5,740 bases of DNA from Bacteroidales bacterium. GTDB taxonomy: Bacteria > Bacteroidota > Bacteroidia > Bacteroidales > PUMT01. The notes below the pieces were generated by a model. The model saw nothing but the letters and a program-made list of their open reading frames with translations. It had not been told where the DNA came from and searched no databases. The stretch covers positions 1 through 5,740 of the forward strand of contig SKQJ01000270.1 of NCBI GenBank assembly GCA_007119075.1. Direction: 5' to 3'. Shown in pieces: positions 1 to 5,247 of this stretch; the stretch's first letter is position 1, and every line of letters begins with the position of its first letter. Made by a program: the position numbers and the translations under genes.

Positions 1-58
1 GGCTCCCGGATCACAGCTTTCTGTAGGCTCGCTCAAAGCGGGAATTTCGGCGGACAGC

Positions 59-1148
59 CTACTGAGAGCCGAATTCCATTAGATAAGCCTTTATGAAGTC
101 GTCGATCTCGCCGTCCAGAACATCGTTTACGTTGGATGTCTCGTAATTTGTCCTCACATCCTTGACAAGCTTATACGGATGAAGGACGTAATTCCTGATC
201 TGAGATCCCCATTCGATTTTCTTCTTTCCGCTCTCGATTTCCGCCTTTGCCTGCCTCTGCTTCTCCAGTTCCAGTTCATAGAGCTGTGATTTAAGGATTT
301 TCATGGCGTTTTCCTTGTTTTTATGCTGAGAGCGGTCCTCCTGGTTTTCAATGACAATGCCGGTAGGCTGATGATGCAGACGGACGGCCGTTTCGACCTT
401 GTTGACATTCTGGCCTCCTGCCCCGCTTGCCCGGTAAGTATCCCAGCTAATATCGGAAGGATTGATTACTATTTCAATGTTTTCATCGACCACGGGCGAA
501 ACAAAAACCGATGCAAAACTGGTATGTCGCTTATTTGCTGAGTCATACGGAGAAAGTCTTACCAGGCGGTGAACCCCCGATTCACTTTTAAGATAGCCAT
601 ATGCGTATTCGCCCGTGAATTCAAGGGTAACGCTTTTAACCCCGGCCTCATCTCCGGCCTGGTAGTCCAGCTGCTTAATGGCGTAGCCGTTTTTTTCTCC
701 CCAGCGCAGATACATCCGCATAAGCATTTCGGCCCAGTCAAGACTTTCAGTGCCCCCGGCTCCGGCATTTATTTTAAGGATGGCACCCAGCAAATCTTCC
801 TCGCGTCTGAGCATATTCCTGAATTCAAGATCCTCGATCAGGGACAGCACTTTTCTGTAATGTTCTTCAACATCATTTTCAGACGCCTCATCCTGCTGAA
901 AATATTCCTGAATAACTTCAAGTTCATCAAGCGCCTCCTTTACCGAGGCAAAAGCATCGGTCCAGCTTTTAAGCAGGGATATTGATTTTAGATGTTTTTC
1001 TGCTTCTTTCGGATCATCCCAGAAATGCGGATCGCGTGTTCTTTCCTCTTCTTCTTCTATTCTTATCAGCTTCCTGTCGACGTCAAAGATGCCTCCTCAA
1101 CGCATCGGTGCGTCTTACAACATCCTTTAGATTATCTGTGGTTATCAT
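59..1148 (-). CDS. prfB: Peptide chain release factor 2 (RF2), expressed by +1 programmed frameshift
   Basis: RF2 recognises UGA and UAA in the ribosomal A site and triggers peptide release. The gene lies in two frames. Frame 1 runs from ATG at 1148 to an in-frame TGA at 1085-1083 (21 codons, starting MITTDNLKDVVRR and ending LRRHL). The second frame runs from GAC at 1084 to the TAG at 61-59. Joined by skipping one T, it gives about 362 residues, close to E. coli RF2 (365). Visible parts are an acidic N-terminal helical domain, the stop-codon reading loop with SPY at about residues 199-201 (usually SPF), and the catalytic GGQ at about 244-246 in the context ASGAGGQNVNK. The residue equivalent to E. 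coli 246 is Ala, the common form, not the Thr of K-12. The end beyond HPYKLVKD is typical of the family. The leader has no Shine-Dalgarno sequence. It is downstream of recX by 89 bases and of prmC, whose product should methylate its GGQ. The join and the RF2 identity are very secure. Confidence 0.97.
1082..1097 (-). promoter_or_regulatory. prfB +1 programmed frameshift site (AGGAGG-CAT-CTT-TGA-C)
   Basis: Read on the minus strand, the sequence is AGGAGG (1097-1092), a 3-base spacer CAT, the slippery CTT (1088-1086), the stop TGA (1085-1083) and a following C. This is the same order and spacing as the E. coli RF2 autoregulatory site, where a Shine-Dalgarno-like element three bases before CUU UGA C drives the tRNA-Leu slip. 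When RF2 is scarce, UGA is decoded slowly and the ribosome shifts +1 to read GAC, making more RF2. The frame downstream continues directly into conserved RF2 sequence (DVDRKLIRI), which confirms the shift point. Seen directly; the mechanism is inferred from the well-studied family. Confidence 0.96.
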
Positions 1149-1164
1149 AATTGCGGATTTTTGT

Positions 1165-1208
1165 GCAGAGGCAAAAAAACAATTGCATTACGTTAAGGCA
1201 ACCTCTGC
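1165..1208 (-). repeat. Inverted repeat in the recX-prfB gap (prfB leader)
   Basis: The 89-base gap between the recX stop and the prfB ATG contains a perfect 7-base inverted repeat: GCAGAGG at 1208-1202 and CCTCTGC at 1171-1165 on the minus strand, with a 30-base loop that includes a run of seven T. The stem ends 16 bases before the prfB start codon. It could be part of a recX 3' structure or a prfB leader hairpin. The T-run is in the loop rather than after the stem, so it does not look like a standard intrinsic terminator. No TAnnTTTG promoter element was found in the gap, so prfB may be read through from recX. Function unknown. Confidence 0.35.
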
Positions 1209-1237
1209 TAATTACACTAAACGAAATTGCTGCATAA

Positions 1238-1723
1238 TTATTTTTCCTCGATAACGATCATATCATCAAGTATCCGGTTTATCAAATCATATTCATAGCC
1301 CTTGCTGCTTGCATAACTGTGCAGTTTTGCCTTGAGTCCGATCTCATCATCGGCATTTACGGATCGTTGCTTTTTAACCAGTTCTTTTTTCAGAGCGTCC
1401 AGGTACTCTTCATCATCGATCCTCCGGATGGCATCCTCAATAATGTTTTTGGCTATGTTTTTTCGCAGAAGCTCATACGTAATCTTCAATTTCCCCCACT
1501 TGTTATTACGGAACTTACCGGAAGCAAACAGCCTTGCAAACCGCCATTCATCCAGGAATTTTTCCTCAACCAGCTGGTTGATGATTTTTTCAGTATCGCC
1601 GGAGCTAACTCCCCAGTCAAAGAGTTTCTTTCGGATGTCATAACGGCATTTTTCTTCATCCGCACACAGTTTTTTGGCCTTATTCAAGGCATCTGTGTGA
1701 TTAATGGTCTTCTTCAAAGGCAT
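1238..1723 (-). CDS. recX: Regulatory protein RecX
   Basis: The 161-residue product matches the RecX family in size and in its three-helix repeat layout. An N-terminal ALNKAKKLCADEEKCRYDIR helix pair is followed by KLFDWGV, the repeat segment VEEKFLDEWRFARLF (family pattern: L.e..flDe.rfA), then the basic GKLKITYELLRKNI segment (pattern: G...I..eL..kgi). RecX proteins bind RecA filaments and limit strand exchange and SOS activity in the cytoplasm; this role is taken from the family. The ATG at 1723 is preceded by an A-rich leader with no Shine-Dalgarno sequence, as expected for Bacteroidota. It lies 172 bases downstream of prmC and 89 bases upstream of prfB on the same strand. recA is not in the window. 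Nothing appears truncated. The family assignment rests on motif pattern, not a database search. Confidence 0.88.
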   Translation of the reverse strand: MPLKKTINHTDALNKAKKLCADEEKCRYDIRKKLFDWGVSSGDTEKIINQLVEEKFLDEWRFARLFASGKFRNNKWGKLKITYELLRKNIAKNIIEDAIRRIDDEEYLDALKKELVKKQRSVNADDEIGLKAKLHSYASSKGYEYDLINRILDDMIVIEEK

Positions 1724-1895
1724 TTTTTATAGATTATAAATACTTATGGTGGTTTAGTTGAACTTATCAGTTATTTAAAGGCAGCCTGTTAACCTGTCTG
1801 CACCGGCCGCCGGCATTCTGGCTTTACGGACCGCTCATATTATCGCATTGCCAATGGAAGCGGGAAATCTGTTATAAGATGCCAGGTTAAATATT
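1724..1895. other. 172-base prmC-recX gap with nested inverted repeats, no gene seen
   Basis: I find no convincing gene or tRNA here. The stretch contains a perfect 8-base inverted repeat, TTAACCTG (1789-1796) with CAGGTTAA (1883-1890). Enclosed in it are shorter self-complementary pieces: CCGG-CCG-CCGG (1803-1813), GCCGG-CATT-CTGGC (about 1809-1822, one G-T pair), CCGCT (1831-1835) with AGCGG (1859-1863), and CATT-GCC-AATG inside that arm. The half nearest recX is A/T rich and would hold the recX promoter, but no TAnnTTTG element is present. The layout would permit a branched RNA, but short stems like these can occur by chance. Confidence 0.3.
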
Positions 1896-2765
1896 TCAAT
1901 GCGGTCTTAATGCTGCCCTGGCCATCCGGAATTTACCGTTTATGTCCTTTTTAACCTCAATACCCGTATACATAAGCCGCGTAAGCAATTCTTCCACCAG
2001 GGCCGCCTTGTTCTCATTGATCTCAAAATACAATTTTCCGCCGGGCTTGAGAGTTTCCCTGGCGTAAGAAGCAATTGCCATGTAATATTTTAATGCCTGC
2101 ATGTCGGGGACAAATAGAGCTTCAACGGGCTCGAAATGAAGAACATTTTTATCAATCAGCCGTTTTTCCGATTCGGTTACATATGGAGGATTACTTACAA
2201 TTATATCAAATTTTTCCGACTTTGCAATACCGGGATTGAAAATATCTTCCACAACAAAATCAATACCGGCACCCGCTTCCGCGGAATTCTCATTGGCAAC
2301 AGCAATTGCTTTTTCAGAAATATCGGTTGCCGTGACCGTTGCCATGGGTATATTCAGAGCCAGCGCTATGGCGATGCATCCGCTTCCGGTGCCAATATCC
2401 AGGATACTTACCGGGATGTCTTTTGTATCATCGATGATCCATTTGACCAGCTCTTCCGTTTCCTGGCGGGGAATAAGCACCTCGGGCGTAACCCGCAGCT
2501 TAAGCCCATAAAACCATGCCTGGCCCAAAATGTACTGAATGGGCTTGTGAAAGCGCAATTGATCTATTATATCTTTTATTTGAAAATAGACGGAATTCGA
2601 TAATTTTGTATCGCGGTTTAAAAGTATATCGGTTTTGGTGAAATTCAAAAGTTTTTCAAAAATAAGTTCTGTAAATGCCTGTATTTCTTCCGGCGGATAC
2701 TGTTGCCTCAGCTCATCCCGCAACAGGGATGATACATTGCCAACCGTAGGGGTTTCCTGATCCAT
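1896..2765 (-). CDS. prmC: Release factor glutamine N5-methyltransferase PrmC (HemK)
   Basis: This enzyme transfers a methyl group from S-adenosylmethionine to the glutamine of the GGQ motif in RF1 and RF2, speeding peptide release. The 289-residue product has an N-terminal helical domain (about 1-85), the family linker IPRQETEELV (about 98-107, shortly after a FYGLKL segment), the SAM-binding glycine loop LDIGTGSGC (about 122-130), and the catalytic/substrate-binding NPPY (about 192-195, context IVSNPPYV). Length agrees with the family. I chose the ATG at 2765: the open frame continues up to an ATG at 2840, but those 25 extra residues do not look like a PrmC N-terminus and would run into ribD. 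The start has no Shine-Dalgarno sequence. It is divergent from ribD and is the first of three minus-strand genes ending with its predicted substrate gene prfB. Nothing is missing from the active site. Confidence 0.95.
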   Translation of the reverse strand: MDQETPTVGNVSSLLRDELRQQYPPEEIQAFTELIFEKLLNFTKTDILLNRDTKLSNSVYFQIKDIIDQLRFHKPIQYILGQAWFYGLKLRVTPEVLIPRQETEELVKWIIDDTKDIPVSILDIGTGSGCIAIALALNIPMATVTATDISEKAIAVANENSAEAGAGIDFVVEDIFNPGIAKSEKFDIIVSNPPYVTESEKRLIDKNVLHFEPVEALFVPDMQALKYYMAIASYARETLKPGGKLYFEINENKAALVEELLTRLMYTGIEVKKDINGKFRMARAALRPH

Positions 2766-2816
2766 GCCCCAAAGATTAAATATTTTTCTTAATTTAAATG
2801 CGACAAACCAAATATT
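2766..2816. promoter_or_regulatory. Divergent prmC-ribD spacer, probable promoter region
   Basis: Only about 51 very A/T-rich bases separate the two divergent starts, so promoters for both should lie here or just inside the genes. On the minus strand TAATCTTTG (2779-2771) is one base too long for the Bacteroidota -7 element TAnnTTTG; on the plus strand TATTTTG (2813-2819) is one base too short. Neither is a clean match, and the second overlaps the proposed TTG start of ribD. The location is implied by the gene order; the exact elements are uncertain. Confidence 0.35.
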
Positions 2817-3986
2817 TTGATACCCGGACACACAGAACATGAAAAATTTATGCGTCGTTGCCTGGATCTTGCGCTCCAGGGTCTGGGCATGGTCGCTCCA
2901 AACCCGATGGTCGGCTCAGTTCTTGTATACGACAATCGCATAATAGGAGAAGGCTTTCACAGCTGTTTCGGCAGCTCCCATGCCGAAGTCGTTGCCATAA
3001 ACAACGTGGAACAGACCGAGTTGCTTGAAAAGGCAACTCTTTATGTAAGCCTGGAGCCTTGCTCCCATCAGGGCAAAACTCCGCCTTGTGCCGATCTGAT
3101 CATTAAAAAAAATATCCCCAGGGTAATTATCGGTGTCACTGATCCAAATCCACTTGTTTCAGGTAAAGGAATCGAACTTCTCAGGGCCCGGGGGAAAGAG
3201 ACAATAACCGGTGTGCTGGAAAATGAATGTATAGACGTGAATAAACGATTCTTTTCCTGGCACCTTGAGAAACGGCCATACATAATACTCAAATGGGCCC
3301 GATCGGCCGACGGCTTCATTGACTTTGACCGACCGGCGATTGCACCGGTAGGCCCTAACTGGATAACTTCCCAGACAGCCCGCATTCTCGTGCATAAATG
3401 GAGAACAGAGGAACAGGCTATCCTGGTGGGAACGAATACGGTTATCAAGGATAATCCCAGGCTGAATGTACGGGACTGGTCAGGCAAAAATCCGCTCAGG
3501 GTTGTAATCGACCGTGAATTAAAACTGGGAAGCCAGTATAATGTATTTGACAATACCCAGGAAACCCTGGTATTTACCGGCAGGGACCTTGCTTCAGCGG
3601 CAGTGCCGGCAGGCCCGGAAGCATCTTCAGCTTCCCCGGGGCGGCAAGATTATCCTGCGGGATCAGGTAAAATCCGTTATGCCCGGATTGCATTCGATGA
3701 TAACACAGAGAACCGGATGATGGATTATCTTTACGGGGAAAATATACAATCTGTAATAATCGAAGGGGGAGCCTTCACTCTCAGACAGTTCATCGAAAAA
3801 GGCCTGTGGGATGAGGCAAGAATTTTTACTGGCCCTGCCCTTTTCAGAAGTGGCATCAAATCGCCCGAAATCAAAGGGAGCTCCGTTTACAGCGAAACAA
3901 TCGGCAACAGCCAGCTTCAAATACTTTCCCGCATGTCACCGCGCGGTGCGGCCCGGCCCGTTGCCCCCGTTACGGGATCAGTTTGA
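2817..3986 (+). CDS. ribD: Bifunctional riboflavin biosynthesis protein RibD (deaminase/reductase)
   Basis: RibD carries out two successive riboflavin steps: deamination of the diaminopyrimidine made from GTP, then NADPH-dependent reduction of the ribosyl side chain. The N-terminal cytidine-deaminase-like domain (about 10-150) shows APNPMVGSVLV, the catalytic/zinc SHAEV (H55, E57) and the zinc pair in EPCSHQGKTPPC (C82, C91). The C-terminal reductase domain (about 153-370) shows RPYIILKWARSADG, ILVGTNTVIKDNPRLNVR and VIIEGGAFTLRQF. At 389 residues it is slightly long because of an Ala/Ser/Pro/Gly-rich insert (about 258-284) and an unusual Arg/Pro/Ala tail (about 372-389). The start is uncertain: TTG at 2817 keeps the EHEKFMRRCL segment usual in homologues, whereas the first in-frame ATG (2850) would cut it. 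An in-frame stop at 2790-2792 bars a much longer protein. It is divergent from prmC, and its 3' end overlaps the convergent lipoprotein gene by 9 bases. Confidence 0.94.
   Translation: MIPGHTEHEKFMRRCLDLALQGLGMVAPNPMVGSVLVYDNRIIGEGFHSCFGSSHAEVVAINNVEQTELLEKATLYVSLEPCSHQGKTPPCADLIIKKNIPRVIIGVTDPNPLVSGKGIELLRARGKETITGVLENECIDVNKRFFSWHLEKRPYIILKWARSADGFIDFDRPAIAPVGPNWITSQTARILVHKWRTEEQAILVGTNTVIKDNPRLNVRDWSGKNPLRVVIDRELKLGSQYNVFDNTQETLVFTGRDLASAAVPAGPEASSASPGRQDYPAGSGKIRYARIAFDDNTENRMMDYLYGENIQSVIIEGGAFTLRQFIEKGLWDEARIFTGPALFRSGIKSPEIKGSSVYSETIGNSQLQILSRMSPRGAARPVAPVTGSV
3937..3976. repeat. Two GC-rich palindromes at the ribD/ompA-like convergent junction
   Basis: CACCGCGCGGTG (3937-3948) is a perfect 12-base palindrome, and CCCGT-T-ACGGG (3966-3976) is a second self-complementary block. 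Both fall in the last codons of ribD and lie just after the lipoprotein gene stop when read on the minus strand. Between them is the G/C-rich GGCCCGGCCCG. They could form hairpins that end transcription or protect 3' ends of the converging transcripts, but neither is followed by a T-run on either strand, so a classical intrinsic terminator is not shown. Confidence 0.4.
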
Positions 3987-4985
3987 ATCAAGGATGGAAA
4001 AAAGCTCGTCAAGCCGTGGTGTAAGGATTATTTCCGTCCGCCGGTTTTTGCTTCTTGCCTCCGGGGTTCTGTTTTCATCCAAAGGCATGAATTCGCCGCG
4101 GCCACCCGCCATAAGCCTTGTCTGGCATATATCGGTATCTTCAAGCAAAATCCGGACTATCGATGTTGCCCTCAGAACGCTCAGGTCCCAGTTATCCTGG
4201 AGCCTTGTCCCGGGGACGACCGGTACGTCATCCGTGTGGCCTTCTATAAGTATATTGATTTCCGGATTCGCTTCGAGAACCTGACCGAGCTCTTTCAATG
4301 CATTCACACCGCCGGGATTGACCACTGTGCTGCCGGTTGGGAATAAAAGCCGTTCCTGCAGGGACACATATACCTTGCCGTTCTTTTCGTAAACGCTAAG
4401 CCCCTCTCCCTCAAAACCGCGTAAGGCTGAGGAGATTTTGGTATGAAGCGCATGTACCAGAGAATCCTGTCGGGCAAGAATGGCTTCAACTTCGGTCAGG
4501 CGCGCAATTCTCGCATCCAGATCATCAGCCATTCTTTCAAGGACTCCCTCCTTCTGAGTGAGATCCCGTTCCATCTCTTTAAGCCGGTCTTCCCTGGCTA
4601 TGAGATCTTTCTGAGTTTCCTGAAGCTGCTGCAGCAAACGGGTTGTTTCACGGGCGCTTCCCTTGACAAGTGCTTCCTGGGCTTCCTGAAGGTCATTGAG
4701 CTGGCGCGTGACCCTTGCCAGTTCATCGGTCCTGCTCCTTAGCCGAAATGCCCTGTCGGTACTGTCCCTTATAAATCGCTGTATTTCCTGGTCCATTACA
4801 AGAACTGCGGACTCAAGTTCGGTAAGCTTTACCTCAAGGCTTTTGTTGTTAATCAGAAGAGAATCCCGCTCCTGTTCAGCGCGGATCTTGTCATTCCTTA
4901 CTTCCTGGAAATGTTTTGCGGGCACACAGGAGGCGGCGACTAATATTACTGCCGGCAGAATTAATCTGGAGAAGTATCTCATCAT
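3978..4985 (-). CDS. OmpA/MotB-family peptidoglycan-binding lipoprotein with coiled coil
   Basis: The 335-residue product starts with a lipoprotein signal peptide (MMRYFSRL, a hydrophobic stretch, then AASC with the lipidated Cys at about 20). A long Glu/Arg/Gln/Leu-rich, heptad-like region (about 28-185) predicts a coiled coil. The C-terminal OmpA domain (about 205-325) has LLFPTGSTVV, EGHTDDVPV (about 248-256) and LSVLRATSIVRIL; the Asp of GHTD and the Arg of LRAT are where the family binds diaminopimelate of peptidoglycan. It probably tethers the outer membrane to the cell wall. CVPAKH after the Cys lacks the acidic surface-export signal, suggesting a periplasm-facing lipoprotein (inference). 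Tandem ATG codons at 4985 and 4982 are both possible starts; the open frame extends upstream to 5051, but that would bury the signal peptide. A promoter-like TATATTTG lies upstream. It converges on ribD and diverges from dxs. The exact role (Pal-like, MotB-like or other) cannot be decided. Confidence 0.88.
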   Translation of the reverse strand: MMRYFSRLILPAVILVAASCVPAKHFQEVRNDKIRAEQERDSLLINNKSLEVKLTELESAVLVMDQEIQRFIRDSTDRAFRLRSRTDELARVTRQLNDLQEAQEALVKGSARETTRLLQQLQETQKDLIAREDRLKEMERDLTQKEGVLERMADDLDARIARLTEVEAILARQDSLVHALHTKISSALRGFEGEGLSVYEKNGKVYVSLQERLLFPTGSTVVNPGGVNALKELGQVLEANPEINILIEGHTDDVPVVPGTRLQDNWDLSVLRATSIVRILLEDTDICQTRLMAGGRGEFMPLDENRTPEARSKNRRTEIILTPRLDELFSILDSN

Positions 4986-5048
4986 ACAAGATAATATTTT
5001 TATGAAAAATTTGTTTTCCAATAGCTTCGGGGACTTCCAATGCACTTG

Positions 5049-5056
5049 CAAATATA
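5049..5056 (-). promoter_or_regulatory. Putative -7 promoter element TATATTTG for the OmpA-like lipoprotein gene
   Basis: On the minus strand TATATTTG (5056-5049) is an exact match to the Bacteroidota -7 consensus TAnnTTTG and lies 63 bases upstream of the ATG at 4985. A TTG lies upstream but only 12 bases away, shorter than the usual -33 to -7 gap, so the -33 part is weak. A transcription start a few bases downstream would give a leader of roughly 55-60 bases. Confidence 0.45.
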
Positions 5057-5062
5057 AAAGTA

Positions 5063-5149
5063 ATGAGGCAATTTTGGGTTAAAAACGTGAATTCATCTTT
5101 GATTATTATTATTTTTGCTATTCCTTTTATTTTATTTGAAAACAGATGA
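5063..5149 (+). CDS. Possible small hydrophobic peptide (28 aa), unrecognised
   Basis: The ORF starts at ATG 5063 and encodes 28 residues: a short basic/polar start (MRQFWVKN), a hydrophobic core (LIIIIFAIPFILF) long enough for at most one short membrane segment, and a charged end (ENR). Its stop TGA (5147-5149) overlaps the ATG (5146) of the next small ORF as ATGA. I recognise no family. In favour are the membrane-like composition and the chained overlaps leading to dxs; against are the tiny size, the A/T-rich sequence, which yields Ile/Phe codons by default, the absence of a Shine-Dalgarno sequence, and overlap with the upstream part of the divergent lipoprotein promoter. Another possibility is simple dxs leader DNA, and one candidate dxs promoter would start transcription after this ATG. 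Confidence 0.25.
   Translation: MRQFWVKNVNSSLIIIIFAIPFILFENR
5073..5101 (+). promoter_or_regulatory. Candidate dxs promoter (TTTG-N17-CATCTTTG)
   Basis: TTTG (5073-5076), a 17-base spacer and CATCTTTG (5094-5101) resemble the Bacteroidota TTG/TAnnTTTG pair, with one mismatch (C for the first T of TA). The spacing is within the range reported for Flavobacterium promoters (about 17-23). Transcription would start near 5108, about 135 bases before dxs, inside the first small ORF. It is the best plus-strand candidate I see in the gap, but still weak. Confidence 0.3.
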
Positions 5150-5247
5150 ACACCCCTGGTAAGTTTGTTCAAACAGTCTCAAGCGAACAGGAATTTACTT
5201 TTGATGAATTTCATCTGACATTTAAAAACCAGACAAAGGAAAGATGA
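5146..5247 (+). CDS. Possible small peptide (33 aa) overlapping the dxs start, unrecognised
   Basis: The ORF starts at ATG 5146, four bases overlapping the preceding small ORF, and encodes 33 residues beginning MNTPGKFVQTVSSEQEF and ending NQTKER. It is hydrophilic, with aromatic residues (several Phe) and no membrane segment or known motif. Its TGA (5245-5247) overlaps the dxs ATG (5244) as ATGA, an arrangement that usually allows a terminating ribosome to restart on the next gene. If translated, it would couple dxs translation to its own. No family is recognised, and an in-frame TGA at 5137-5139 rules out a longer version. It may be a chance reading frame in the dxs leader; conservation is the deciding test. 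Confidence 0.3.
   Translation: MNTPGKFVQTVSSEQEFTFDEFHLTFKNQTKER

Noticed and set aside
23..62. Possible terminator after prfB: GTAGGCT (62-56, spanning the stop) with AGCCTAC (29-23), plus a small CGCT-TTG-AGCG hairpin inside.
   Set aside because: The stem is only 7 bases with a 26-base loop and has no T-run after it, and the window ends too soon to see the next gene.
569..985. Plus-strand ORF of 138 codons opposite prfB.
   Set aside because: It is the antisense shadow of strongly conserved RF2 coding sequence and resembles no known protein.
1043..1057. Short TTC-type repeat in prfB coding for five Glu residues, as a phase-variable tract.
   Set aside because: It is very short and imperfect, with mixed GAA/GAG codons, and acidic runs are normal in the RF2 N-terminal domain.
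1319..1732. Plus-strand ORF of 137 codons opposite recX.
   Set aside because: It lies wholly antisense to recX, has no family signature, and is best explained as a shadow frame.
2839..2866. ATG at 2839 as a possible ribD start with a frameshift.
   Set aside because: It is in a different frame from the RibD motifs, and the TTG frame is open without any need for an indel.
3068..3553. Minus-strand ORF of 161 codons inside ribD.
   Set aside because: The overlapping plus-strand frame carries the RibD zinc and reductase motifs; the antisense product is compositionally odd and matches nothing.
3811..4284. Plus-strand ORF of 157 codons bridging the ribD/lipoprotein junction.
   Set aside because: It is out of frame with ribD and antisense to the conserved OmpA domain; it is a shadow and not a fusion.
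4891..5172. Minus-strand ORF of 93 codons in the lipoprotein-dxs gap.
   Set aside because: It overlaps the lipoprotein signal-peptide coding region in another frame, is A/T-driven in composition, and has no recognisable motif.
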